A stretch of DNA of 64,000 nt from Amphibalanus amphitrite (lineage: Eukaryota > Arthropoda > Thecostraca > Balanomorpha > Balanidae): positions 1,426,001 through 1,490,000 of the forward strand of contig NW_024881532.1 of the NCBI RefSeq assembly GCF_019059575.1, read 5' to 3'. Positions within the stretch are counted from its first letter, which is position 1. Each line of letters starts with the position of its first letter. This document shows positions 26,268 to 40,000 of this stretch, one piece after another. The notes under the pieces were generated by a model. It saw only the letters and a program-made list of their open reading frames with translations. It made no database searches and was not told where the DNA came from. Position numbers and translations under genes: made by a program.

Positions 26268-28089
26268 ACCTGACGACATCGTATTTGTCTTTAGTCAAAA
26301 CGGTATATACGCTGAGTGCATGAATCGGAACTCAATGCATGGACTCACGGAAACGTAGTGCGCGAAATGACCTTAGAGGTCGACGCATCATAAAGCCTCG
26401 AATGCAAACGATGTTCATCATACGCAAGAAGCAGATCACATGTCTTTGTGATGGGGGGGGGGGGGGGGGAGAGCGGTGAGGTCGAATTGGAAATAAAACG
26501 AATTTGACATGAAATCACGCATAGGTAGTTTGAGCTACAAAAGGTTGATGCCCGTATCGATTCGATGCATGCTGTTTGTGAACAAGTTGAATTGAACCAC
26601 TGGAATGGAATGGTGCGTTGCAGCTGCAGCTCAGTCCCAATTTGGCCCGTACCGTTAGGCAGAAATTGTCCCAGCGGGAGAGACAACTGGTACGCCTGCC
26701 ACTGGCAGTGTAAGTGTAATGGCACCTTGGCCAGTGTCAGCTTGAAATAGGAAGTGGTTACAATAAAGGGAACGGTTGTTCACATACCGTCGATTGGCTT
26801 ACGCCATCACAATCGACACCGGGTTACGAAGGCAGAATAGGTATGTCTGGCTGCAATGCAACCATCATCTTGATGACGATCGAAAAGGGATGGGACGTCA
26901 AATTTGGTCTCGTTTCATTCTCAGGTGACATTTCAATGGCGGCACTGATTCAGCGCATTGTCAACTCGGTTATTACGACTCCTCGCCAGCCGAGCGGGTC
27001 GACGGCCCGGGCCAAGCCCAAGATACCTATCCAAGTCCGGGCAGTGCGCCTGCGCGAGTCCCGGCTCCTCCGGTATCCGCTCGGTGCTACCACCTTGCGG
27101 ATAAAGACACCAAACACTGCTTCACCGCGCGGCGCCGGCCCACATGTGCTGCTCCGCGCCGGGAGACGTCGGACATTTTGTAACTGGGTGAGCCCGGTGA
27201 GCCGCCGTGGATCAGTTGATTTCAGCTGCATATTGGTCGATTTGTAAGCTTGCCTAGCTATTCTTCATGCTAAGGAAGACAACGAAGGTTTAAATACAGA
27301 GGTAGGTACTGATCCAAGCATTTGTCCTTTTTTATATCATCACAAAACACAAGGCATGGTATCACCATGTGTTGTGGAGATTTGTGTGAAATTGACTAGA
27401 GTTTTTATTATTTCGAAATCATAGAAATGCCACAATAAATTCAGCAATTGGTTGTGGTTCGGCGAAACTATTAGAAACTATGATAAATACCTATGCATAT
27501 TGATTCTATGGCTGGTTCTGTGTTTTGGTCCGGAAACTTGTCATAAATGGCATTTTATCATGTATAAAAAGTAACATCAGGTATTCTATTTAACTGCAAT
27601 TCATGATTATTCAGGGTGAAATTTCACCTCTTGGAAATTTCAGTTCTGCTTGCTTCAAGCAGTTTGCAGATATGCTAAGAAATGCATGGTAATGTTGCAT
27701 TAATTAGCAAATATACCTGCTTTGGGGCCTCAGGGCGCATACTGAGTTAACTGCAGCTCCCCATGTATTGAGATTTAGTGATATTGTCAAAAATTATGAT
27801 TTTGGCACATCTAGGGGTGTCATGGTGTGCTGTTTGATGCTTCAGCAGTCAGCACACTTATGCATTGTGTTTCCCCTTATGCTCAGGGAACTTCAAATTT
27901 ATTATGTAAAACATTGTATGATCTTCATTATATATTTAGCTATACCTTGCTACAATTTAACCACAAATGCCTTTTTCTTAATGAATGCAGAAGATAATGA
28001 TATGCAGATAATGATGATCCAGGCTAGTGAAGTTTTACATGCTGATAAGCCCATTTTTCTTCCAGGACAGTAACTTTGCAAGAGCTGTA
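26268..28089. other. Intergenic region and probable ZMYND8 promoter/5'UTR
   Basis: The first part is spacer with a long G run near 26453-26470. A CpG-rich island at about 26960-27215 ends in a good donor (GTGAGC at 27188) and is a plausible ZMYND8 first, non-coding exon. An open frame crosses it but has no recognisable homology. The next 850 bases to the acceptor at 28061-28065 are AT-rich and look intronic. Confidence 0.4.
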
Positions 28090-31000
28090 ATGTCAGATGA
28101 GGAGGGAGAGACACCACTTGTCATTGATCAGTCATCCAATGATGGCCCTGAACAGCTTGGAGGCTCAGGGGAGAAGATGGATGCCAAACCAGCAGAGGAG
28201 AATATGGACAGCAAACCAGCAGAAGAGAAGATGGATGCCAATCCATCAGAGGAGAGGATGGATTCAAATCCAGCACAGGAGGGGATGGATTCCAATCCAG
28301 TAGAGGAGGGGATGGATTCCAATCCAACAGAGGAGGGGATGGACTCCAATTCATCAGAGGGGAGGATGGATTCCAGTCCTTCAGATGAGAGGATGGATTC
28401 CAATCCAGCAGAGGAGAAGATGGATTCCAATCTAGCAGAGGAGAGGATGGATTCAAATCCAACAGAGAAGGGGATGGATTCCAGTCCATTAGCAGAGAGG
28501 ATGGATTCTAATCCATCAGAAGAGGGGGATGCTCCATTGAATCCAACAGATACAGTGGCTGTAGATACTGGTTCTGTAGAGGCAGAGTCTGAAATGAAGG
28601 ATGCTGTGGTTGGAGAAGACAAGTCAGATGGCATGGATGTGACACCAGGTTCTTCAGCACCAGAGACTGAGAGCAAACAGCATGAGGTACAGCCTGAACA
28701 AACGGCCCCAGAGAATATCCCCAAGAGCAGTGAAAATGCAGAGCCATCTAACATAGCTAAAGACCCTAAAAATGACACAGAATGTGATGGCCCTGAGGAG
28801 AAATCAGTCCCCATGGATGCAGCTGACAACCCAGTCGCTCCCCTGGAAGAAAAGGAAGTCTGTGCTGTAAAAGACAGTTCTTCAGCTGATCACACCACTA
28901 CTGCTGCATCAGCACCCCAGGAAGACTCTCCAATAGAAGATTCTACAACTGGTGAATCAAATGTTGCAGAGGCAGCATCCCTGGACAAGCCCTCAGACTC
29001 CTCCTGCAAGGTGATATCTGATACAAGTGACACCCCTTCCAGTAACTCTCAGCCCACTACCAACTCTGGTGATGCCACCACTGGCAGTGTTGCTGACAGC
29101 ACTGGTGATGCTGATGGTGCTGGAACCGCCACCACAACCACTCCTGCTGCCGATCCAGTGGCACTGTCTACTGTCACCACAGGCACCCCTACAGTCAGCC
29201 CTGTCAACACCCCATCTGTCACCCCCGCCGACACCCCATCCGGCGCCCCTGCCAGTACCCCGTCCACCGCCCCCACCGAAACACCCGGCGCCGGAGGTAC
29301 CCCTCGGTCACGCGTCACCCGCTCCCGCAACCCTGACTTCGCTGCCAAACAGAAAAGCTTCATGAGGAAGTTCCACCGGAGTGTCAGCGGCGGAGGCGGT
29401 GGAGGGGCCAGTCCGGCGCCCGATGGGACGCCGGGTGCCCCGCGCTCAGAGAAGCGGGCAGCCAGCGAGGACTCTGTTCCGCCGGCGAAGCGCCGGAAAC
29501 TGAGCGAGGCCTCCGATGAACCGCGACCGTCGGACACCGCCGCTAACACCGTGAGTAGCGCGCGCCATAACGGGTCTCTGATCGGGTGTTTTGCTAAAAT
29601 GATCTTTAAAATGTTCAATATGTCAAATGTTAATATGCACTGGCCCTCATGTTACGACTATGGTGCTGTTTTGGGTTACAATGATGAATATTTTCACAGA
29701 GTGCGGCAAAAAGGAAGAAGGTAAGTCCGAATCCATCTGCTCGTATTTGTTTTTTTATCGGGTCATTTTTCCTGCACGTGTTTCGTTCCCAACGTTAGCA
29801 CGCATTCAGTATTCATAGTGACGCTTGGCCTTAGTTTTCACCATCCCCTGTGTCTACTCCGTGTGCTGTGAATATGTGTTTGCTTTGTTTATCCCCCGAT
29901 CGTGTTGCATCCCTGCTGTGCTGTGCTGTGCTGTGCTGTCGGTCGGTCGGTCGGTCGGTTGCTCGCTCGCTCGCTGGCTGCGCCGGCCTCAGTCGTCCGC
30001 TCCTCGTCTGGTGGCACCCACCGAGGCGGTGGTAGGGGTGACCTTGAAAGCCAGTGGCGCCGCGGCAGCTGGCGACCGATCACGTTCCCGTGCGGTCTCC
30101 CTCGCCGCGGCCCCCGCCGGCCGCTGTCTGTCCGCCGTCCCCGCATCCACATGGGTGGGAAGACGACCTAGGGCTGTATTGGGTATTCCACCTATGGATT
30201 GACAAAGAAGGGGTTCCGTTGTGTGCCGTACCAGATCTGCATGTATATATTCCTGGTTGCATGACGTATGTTGACCACCCACAAAGTTTGATGTACGCGG
30301 ATCCTTTGCGTTGTGCTACATTCTGGGCACAATTTACCTACTAGGATCGGGTTATGTTATAGCCAGACGTCTGTTCGGTTTATGGACTCTAACTGCCAAT
30401 CTTACTGAACTTTGATCGTTTTTCCCCGAGACGCTTAAATGAAAACGTAATAGCAAGCAGGTAATTGTAAATCACCATATCCGCATCGCCATGCCGTTAA
30501 ACCAGCGGCTGCCCTTCCCCACTTGATTCTTACCACTCCGTTCTGTATTTGGCACATCTGATCACCCCACGCCATGTCGACAGGGCACGCCCAACGACAA
30601 CTTCTGCTGGGTGTGCCACCGCGAGGGTCAGGTGGTGTGCTGCGAGACGTGCCCGCGGGTGTTCCACCTCAAGTGCGCGCAGCTGTCGACCGACCCTCCC
30701 GGCGACTGGGTGTGCGTCGAGTGTCAGCGCGTGGTGTTGGCCGAGTCGTCGGAGCGCCGGTTGCCCCCCGAGCGGCTCCAGCAGCTCATCATGTTCGCGC
30801 TCGGACGGCTCAAGGGACTGCCCGGGGTGAGTGACGCTGTGCGACGGGACTGCTGATACAGTGGGAGGGATTGGTCGGTACCTAACGGGACTACGGGTGA
30901 AAGGGGACGGCACGGGCACTGACCGGGTTGCGGGTTATGGGGGGGGGGGGGGGGCAGAGTGCGGGCTTAACAGTCTACAGGCTCCAGTCCCTTCGACTGA

Positions 31001-34000
31001 ACAGGGACTGGCCCAATGGGATGTGGATGTGGATCAACACTCAACAGGCGGAGATTGAGATAACATTCTCTGATACCGCACAGTTTTATGCCAGCGTGAT
31101 GCAAGTTTATGAAACCGTACCACATTACGGTCCAGCCAGATAATCTGACTCAAAATTATGTTGAGGTGTTTATAAGGGGTTAATGTTTGCTGTGTCTGGC
31201 TTCTTAACTATGACCGTTCATGATTCATAGTTTTCCCAAGAAGTACGTTTCCTTTCATTAATTCCGGGTAGACTTACATTGCTGTGTAATTTAAATCTGC
31301 TTTTTGCTTATCATGCCAAATATTGACCGTTTTGTTGACGGGCTGTCGACTAGCTGCACAATATGTGGAAAGAATGAATGGTGAATTATTTGGCATGATA
31401 GCCTGAGCTAAAAATATTGTCAAAATTACGTTCCAAAGCTGTTGCGCCTCCAAAAATATGAAATAATGTGATCATCACACTAGCACTTTTCGTGGCGTCA
31501 ATGGATGTGCACCCTTTGTCCCAGCTCAATGTCCCGTGTTCAGCCGCTTGTACCGTGTTCGTAACTTTGATCCTGTTATTACCGCATACAAACACCGTAG
31601 CGATCCAGCTGCTAAAGTTCGTTATATTTTGTTATGGGCAGCAAAGTGCTCATTGGTTTGACGTTTGGTGATTCAGATCAGGACTGCGGAGTCGGAGTCG
31701 GAGTCGGTCGGAGTCGGCAGTTCTGACCGGAGTCGGAACTCGGAGTCAGAGTCGATTTTGGATACCGGAGCCAGGGTCAGAGTTGGAGTTACCGAAAACC
31801 AGTCGACTCCGCAGCCTTGCCAGGTCTGCGGAGTCGAAGTCGGAGTCGGAGTTAGTTTTTGAAAGCCGAAGTCGGAGTCGGAGCCACCGAAAATCCATCC
31901 ACTGCGCAGCCCTGATTCAGATGCATACCTAACCGACATTTTATCTAACTTGTGAAAAGGAGCTTTTCTAGACTTTGCGGTTTAACCAGTTTGGGTGAAT
32001 GGTGATGGTTTTTGATATTACGTTTTCCTCTTTCTTCGCCTACAGAGGTTTTCACTGTAATGCCGTTTCGCTGGTTCATTGTCGAATAAGCGCTTTCTTT
32101 ACGTGTTATGATTGACAATTTACGCTTATTTTCGATGTTTGTTGTAGCTTGTATTGGATTGCTCCAGCCTCCAACTTATGTCACCTTTTTCGTCTAATCC
32201 GTAAAATTTATCAGACATCTTTTGGCGTGTTCTCGTTTTCCGTAACCATCGACCCATTTCTAGGAAATTTACCGTTTATGTTCCTCCGAGCGCCTCCATG
32301 TGACGTTCAGTCACGGTCTCTCCTCCCTGCCCGCCGTGCCCGTCCTCACAGCACCACCATCTGACCAGTCGGAGAGGGCGGTCGTGGCAGGCGCCATGTC
32401 GGGACTCGGGAGGCCGACCGGCCGGCGGACGGGCGCGGCCTGCTGACTGGCCGCATGGCGCCGGTCGGTCGGCGGCGCATGCGCACTGACGCTCCGACCC
32501 GCCTGCGTGGAGGGCGCCGATTGGCTGCGGCCGGACAGAGAGTCGATCGTGCCGCCGTCTCGGCGTGTCTCCTGACCTTCGGCTGGTGGCCGAGCCGGGA
32601 TGGTGCCGACAGCGCGGAGAGAGAGCGGCCGGACCTCGGTTCCAGCGACAGGGGAGGGCACAGACGGGGCATGTAGATCGTAGGAGGGCATAGATGGGAC
32701 ATGTAGTGCGGTGGGACCTCTGCAACAACGACAGAGCAGGGCAGGCAGAGGCATGCTGAGCGGTTTGCAGATTGAAGTTGCCGGTCTGCCATCAATCAGG
32801 ACGTGTTTGTTGGCAGGTGAACCGGCAGGTCTACTGTCATGAATGGCGCAGTTATCGCTCCGAAAGCCCGCAGCTTTCAACCTCCATAAGCTACCGGTGG
32901 TTACCGCACAGGACGGTTCTTTGAAACGGGCATTGCCCGTCAACCCGCCAAACTCTATAAAACACGTACTCGCGATCTCTAGCCATGCACAGGCTTCATT
33001 TGTTTTTTACTCTTTTTTCCGCTTTCTCCCTGCAAAATCCATTGGACCAATTCTTTTGTGAATCGTGTTCTCTGAGTGTTTCCTTCTTTTCTGACCCGCA
33101 GCATATTCAGTTATACTTCACCCCACTCTGCTGACGCCCTCCCCTTCCCTGCAGTACCGTCGCCCCGCTGAACCCTCCCCTGGTCCCGTTCCAGGCGGAG
33201 CCGTTCCTGCAGCCGGTGGACGAGCGCAAGTTCCCCACCTACCGCGAGTTCGTCGCCTGGCCCATGGATTTGTCCACCATGGAGAAGAACGCCGAGCGAG
33301 GCCAGTACGGCTCCACGGCCGCGCTCATCGCCGACTGCAAGTGGATCCTGCACAACTGTATTCTCTTCAACGGCAGTGAGTAGCGTTGAGTGGTGAGATG
33401 AGAGGGGAAAATGGGGTGGCTGGAGATGACGGGCGGATTACTGTCTCGAAATGTTTCTGTAACTGGATCGCAGAAATGTTAGTGCTAAGGGGAGTTAGCA
33501 AAACTGATGTGGAAAACCGGCTCCTTATATTGTCATTCGTTTGAAAAGGCCCGTAATGCCTATGATGCCTATGATGAGGCGTCATAGAGTCGAGCAACCC
33601 AGCTGGCCGCAGTCCGTGGCACGCAGCAGCTTACGTTAGCTTCCTAGAAATCGGAAGACGCGACAGGGTAGGCAGAACATATCGGCAGTGTAACACATTT
33701 GCCCAACTAAAGAGCATGCTGTTCACGGTTATTGTTAGAACTGCATCGAGGAGTACCTAATAGCACAGCCATATATACATTTTATCCTTAATTTGAAGAC
33801 GTCGATTTGGTGGTATTCATGTAATGACCGTAGCGCCCACTTTCGGGCGCATTTTTAAGTAGGGTGCACGTCTTAATCAAAGACATCGGAACGAGAACAA
33901 ATGGTTTTGTAATTTTAATGCATTTGTGCCTCATCCCGCGCATATTTTATTAAGCACACAATAACGACACATCTGATGCCACCCCCGTCCGGAGTATGGA

Positions 34001-37000
34001 AAACATAGCCCGGAGAACGACCGCTCCGGTTGTTTTTCAATAGAAAAACACAATTCTAACGAATAGTGTTTGTCTAATGAAACAACAACCTGCGGTTAAT
34101 CAACGAATGAATGTATTGATCCCATGCATCGTCGCAGCCCTGTAGTCCTCCGCTTGATCAGTAAGGTGTCTGTAAATAGGACCCTGATCTTCCAATGAGC
34201 CGTCGTGTCGGGGCGGTGCCGTATTCCCGGCGACATTACGTAATGGCTTAGTGCTGCGGCCCGACCCACCACCCACGGTCCTTGCGTCACAGCGCTGCGC
34301 CCAGGGCAGCCGTGTTGACCTGGGCGTATGTGGACTGTGGAGTCCAATGTTTCACGTGACTGACAAGACCTGACCCATGCCAACATTTTATGGTGGTTTG
34401 GTGTTCATCGTGCTTACACGATGCGCCATAATTACGTATTGCTGATTTTCTTGTTTTCTGTTACTCCCCTTTTTCAATAGTGTCTATTATCAAATGACCT
34501 TGTTTGGAAATGGGAGATGAACGTCTGAACATGTTATGGCTCTGGGTGTCCCTTCCACACCACAGTTTTCCATCCCGCGTCATCCCTAACCATTGCCCTT
34601 TTTCGTGCCTCTAGCCGGGAACAAGCTGACCACGCTGGCCAAGTCGCTGGTGCGCATGTGCAAGTGGGAGATGGAGGAGATCGAGACGTGCCCCGACTGC
34701 TACGGCAACGCCTACCTCAGCGACAACTGGTTCACACTGGCCTGTGTGAGTAGCGAGACGGAATGGAGCCTACCCTGGGTCCGCAATGGGGACTGGTTCA
34801 TTTTGGTCCGTAGTGAGTAGCGGCCTGCTCTGGCTCTGAGCGGGGGACGGTTCCGCGCAGCCTGGTGGCAGTAATTAAATTATGTATGGTTGGGAGGGAT
34901 GTTCATGGTCAAAGACATATGTGGTCCCCCACGACCGATTGTTCATGATGTGCGGTTAGCTGCTTCAAGTCACTGCTGGGCTTGTTTTGTGTATGCGGCC
35001 GACGCAATTTCATCCGCCGAAATGCCTACAATATTGCCTCAGACGGTTGCGCTCATTGTTACAATTATTGCCAACGGCTTTGCCCAGTGACTAGTCGATT
35101 GATTGTGGTCGTGTCTGACTTAGATACGATAGTTGCGTTTAAGTCATTGCGATCGATCTTAGTTAGTATCAAATTCGCCGGTCGAGACAGTTCGTAGCAT
35201 ATTTTGGCTGAAAACTCTCATCGAAAACAACTTCATCGTCGTGTATATCATTCGGTTTCAATTCATCGCATAACGGCCATCGGCTGGACGCTTCTATCTC
35301 TTGCTGATACCACATAGGTGTTTTCGCCTCTATCTTGTGTACACGTCTGTGTGTCCATGGGGCGGGGTCAGCCACGTTGCTGCCAAGCAAGCCCGTCTGT
35401 CGATCGGCCTGGGCCGTCCCGTCTGCGGCACCTGAGCCAGCCCAGCCCGCCGGCGGCCGTTCCGCCTGGTGCCCGCCGAGCCGAGCCAGCACGGTCTATC
35501 GGCTGCCCGCCGCCGAGCCGGCCGGCCTGCCCGCTCGGGACGGTTCGCCAGCGACCTCCGGCCTGGCACCGAGCCAACTCTCCGTGACGTCACGTGCTGT
35601 AGGCGGAGCCGGTCGTTCAGTCGGCTGACTCAGGGACAGGAGCGGTGCGCGGCGCCATCTTCTGAGCCCGACCACGTGGCAGCGCAGCTGCCATCAGCTG
35701 GTGAACGTGGAACGATCCGGAACCAGCCCGGACCCTCGGCTGCACTCCCAGCGGCCATGAACTAACATGCAGCGGCTCCATGACATAATTAAAACACGGG
35801 CCCGGTGAGGTCATGGCGCAGCCGAGGTCGGGTCAGACTGGAGCTGTGGATCCACACTGGTCACTGGAACCGCCAAAAGCAGTGGTTTACGGAAATATAT
35901 GCCGACATCTTCACGGAATGAACTGAATTATCGGTGTTATTGATATAGCTTAATGTGTATTCAAGACTCTGATGGAGGCACCCTTATCCCGTGACAAAAA
36001 GTTTTAGCCCCATGATCCCACATGTTCTATCAATTGATCGTAATTGGGCTTCTTGAGTTCGTCATTATACACAATAGTATTCAGCAATGTTGTACTGCTT
36101 TCTATCGTACGGCGGCCGCAATGTTGTAGTATGCCGATTGTCGATAATTCATTGGAGGCGTCTGGATCGCACCACTGTGATGTTTTATATGTACTTGTTG
36201 ACCTTCACTTTCTTCATACAACTGCTGCATCTTCAGGGTCGTGTTATTGCTAATGTGATCGTGATCACAAAGTCTTGGGTTTATTGACGGCGATTGGAAT
36301 CTCGACCACGCCTCTCAGATTATTCGTAGCAAGGGAAAATTTCGGATCATTTTGACCGGACTTCACCACCGTCACCTTCAGGATAACCGTCTGATGGTCA
36401 CGGTGTACGTTTTTATTACTAATCTGACCTGACCCGGAGTGCGACCTTACCCAACTGACATTGTTGTCTGTCCACAGCCGCACCCTCATCTCCTCATCTG
36501 GGCTCGGCTGAAGGGCTTCCCCTTCTGGCCGGCCAAGGCGGTCAAGACCAGAGACGGTAACGTCGACTGCCGCTTCTTCGGCCGACATGACAGGTGGGTA
36601 GGTGTGGGGTCGTGGGTCGGGGAGAGATACCGTTATCAAAACTGGGCGAGGCATAAAACCGGAGAGGCGTGGTTGTTATAATCGAGGATTAGGATGACGT
36701 TGGGGCTTACCCCTTCACCATTAGGTACGAAAATGTGGAATTATGGTTCTGCGATTGAGATGGTGGGTATGAATGAGGGTGTCTGTGCTTTGGAACCGCC
36801 AATTAACTGGGAAGTAACAGTACCGGTGTGGCGATGGAGTTGCCATGGTGTTTGCTTTATTTGTAATGAATTTACGGTGCTGGAGCTGGAATTTGGGTTG
36901 CGGTTTCGTTGACGGGGCGGGGGGGGGGGGAGGCGTAACCTGTGTTTATTGTAAATAAGAGGTTGATGGGTATTCGGATTTGAAAATTCGCACTGGTTTT

Positions 37001-40000
37001 TAAGAGGCCCGCAGCTGGTGATGAAGTGTTGGCTTTAAAGGTAAATCTGCTACTTATCTATTATCTAATATTTACGCCATCATTAGAGAGTTTGCATTCC
37101 TACCGAACCCAGGCGCCCAATATGAACGGACTCATGAACCCAACTTACTCGGAAAATCAAAACGTCCAGACGGTGATAAACATTCAGGTATCACTGCGAT
37201 TCTTGCGTCGTGTAGAGCGAGTGGAGCTTTTTTATCGAAATGTTTTACTTGTTCCGGCGATATAACGTAATCACAAGTCATAACAGCTGCTGCAAGTGGT
37301 CGAAAGAGCCACCGCGGTGGACGGGTGACGGCTGCAGATTGCTTACTATTCCAGTAAATAATTATGAATAACACTGGCATCGTGCTTATGCACTGTGCAG
37401 CAATCGTGAGCGATATCGAACCTCATTGAACCTGACAACTAAGGCAATACTGCTTCCGGGATGGTCCGATCCTATTATTGCTGATCCGGTAATAATTGCT
37501 TGTCCGCAGAGCCTGGGTTCCGGCCAAGGAGTGTTTCCTGTTCTCTCGGGAGCCGCCGGTGACGCCCAAAAACCGCACCAAGAGTCTGGACGCCTGCGTG
37601 GAGGTAAGGAGCGCAGGCGCCGGTCGATGCGCGACGCTGCTGCCGCCTGCCGGTGGCGCGGCGAACTACCGCGGCCGGCTGGTGTTTACGCCAGCTGGTC
37701 GGGCGGGCGCGGCGGGGTGCGAGTCGCACTGTGGGAAGCAGATGTGCAGGGGTGTTTTTGTCAGTCCAGAGAGATGTTAGAGATGACGAGCTGTTCCGAG
37801 GGGTGATCATTATGCAGGAAGAGGCGTGGTGTTTGTGCACATATCTGACAGTATGAGCAGAGCACGAGTCGCGTTTGCAACCTTGCGTCATTCGTTGCAT
37901 ATTATTTTAGGGGAGGCAAAAGTTGGCTTTGGTCAGCAATTACGCCTTGACCTGTTTTTTTTTTTAAGAAGAGTTCGTTTCTGCACATTTTGTTTATTTC
38001 AGGAACTTGAGGAGCATGTTAAGAATCTCGAGAAGCGGTTTGGTGCCTACAATTTCGCCAAGCCGAAGACACAGTACAACCCGAAACGGGTGCAGGCCCA
38101 ACTTCTCATGACCATTCCGGGGTACGGAGGTCGGGACGCGGAGACGAAGCCTGCCTCGGGTAAGAGCAAATCAGTTTTGTAAGAGATGGTTATATTGTTT
38201 TCCCTGCAATAAAGGATGGCTTAAGCATTTTATGACGATTATTTGTGCGTTTTCAGAGATGCACGTAAAAAGTAAAATATGTTTATTAATTTCGATTATT
38301 ATTTCCGTCTTTGCCTTTGACAATGAAATTGAAGTGTAAGGGTAGGGCGTATAATGTACTGCTGTTTGTCCAGGAGGTGTAATATGTCTTTGCGAAACCC
38401 CTAACGTATCTGTCACCTTTCAGAGCGATCCGGGGTGAAGCGGTCCAACAGTGACATCCAGCTGGAGATTCTGGATCGGCTGAGACAGGACAAGAAGGCT
38501 CGGCAGGCGGGTGGCGAGCCGGAGCCACCGGCGCCCGAGCAGTCGGCGGAGGGTGGGGCGGACGACTCGGCGGAGGCCGGGACGGGCGACTCGGCGGAGG
38601 CCGGGGCATCCGAGCAGTCGGCAGAGACCGCAACGGCCGGAGAGGACGACTCGCCGAAGGCCGGAGAGGGCGACTCGCCGGCGGCAGAGGTGACACAGCC
38701 CGTCCAGCCCCCCACAGACAGCGCCGATAAGGACACCGGGACGGCGGCTGGTCCAGCCAAGACTGCCGCACCGGCGGCTAGTGCGGCCGAGACCACCGAA
38801 CCGGCGAACAGGTCAGCCGAGACTCCGGTCGCAGCGGCCACTCCTGAACCATCTGTACCGTCAGCCGATCCTGCCGAGTCGTCTGCACCGGCGGCTGACG
38901 AGTCGGAAGGTGAGCAGCGGGTGAAGCGCGCCCGGACCGAGAGCAGGGACTCGGACCTTGCGGAGACCAAAGACGCTGCCGAGGAGACGGCGGAAACGGC
39001 TGACTCAGTGGACACAGTGGAGGAGACTGCCAGTGCTGAGCCGGCGGCTACAGAAGAACCTGTGAAGGCGGCCATAGCCAAGACCAAGACAGAAACGACG
39101 AAGACGAAAGCCAGGACAGAAGGGGCGAAAGCAGAGCATTCCAAGAAGGCCAAAGTGGCAGGGACTGCGAAGGCTGACCCTCCGAAAGCGGCGACGGCGG
39201 CGGAGCCGGTGGTGGCGGTGAAGACAGAGCCAGTGCAGTCGCCGGCGCCGGTGGTACGACTCTCCTCCAACGAGGAGGAGAAGGAGCAGCGCCCTCCGCC
39301 GCGCCGACGCACCGCCCGCAAGTCGCTCTCAGCCGCCGCTACCGCCGCAGCCTCCGCTTCCTCCTCCTCGGGTGCTCCCTCCGCCTCGCCGGCGACCGCG
39401 AAGGCCGCGGCGCCGTCCAAGTCCGGCTCCAGCTCCTCCGCCAAGTCGGCCTCGAAGTCTGACGGCAGCGGTCTGTCGGCGAGCCGGTTCCTGTCCCGTC
39501 TGAGCACCGGCGCCGCCAACAAGGCCTGGCAGCCGACGGGTGCATCCACCACAGTCACCGTGGCCAAGTCGCCCCGCACCCCGGCGACAGCGGCGCGCTC
39601 AACCGCGGCGGCGGTGAAAACGGTGGCGGCCGGCGGATCTGCCACGATCCATGTGTCCAAAGCGATCAAGGCCGGCGCGGCGACCAGCAATGGCGTGGCG
39701 CAGCAGGTGAGCGACTGTGCGGCGGGGCTGCCGCGCTGCACTGACGAGGGTGTTTTAGGCGTACAATCAGAAGGGAGGAACTTAGTTGGCGGTCAATTAT
39801 CAGGTGCGTGGTTTTAATGTTATTGAATTAAATACGCTTAAAATCGTTATTAAGGTGGAGCTGAAGCTTTATAACCTTTGTCACATTAATTTTGGTGGAG
39901 TTGAAGCTTCTCTGTAACCTTTGTCACATTACTGAGTTAATGTTTCGCATCCAGATAACGTTTTCACAAATCCCCACATTCCCTCGATGAGGTATTTCGG

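Noticed and set aside
26843..27247. 134-codon plus-strand frame upstream of ZMYND8
   Set aside because: No family resemblance, and it crosses a CpG island ending in a splice donor, better explained as promoter and 5'UTR exon.
32311..32943. 210-codon minus-strand frame in a ZMYND8 intron
   Set aside because: CpG-rich block open in several frames on both strands, with no recognisable domain or coding-style codon bias.
33155..33194. Earlier acceptor (CAG at 33152-33154) for the bromodomain exon
   Set aside because: Adds 40 bases and puts the bromodomain out of frame with the PHD exon; CCAG at 33191-33194 keeps phase and alignment.
38413..39741. 442-codon minus-strand frame opposite the large ZMYND8 exon
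   Set aside because: Low-complexity antisense of a GC-biased coding exon. The plus strand is in phase with flanking ZMYND8 exons.
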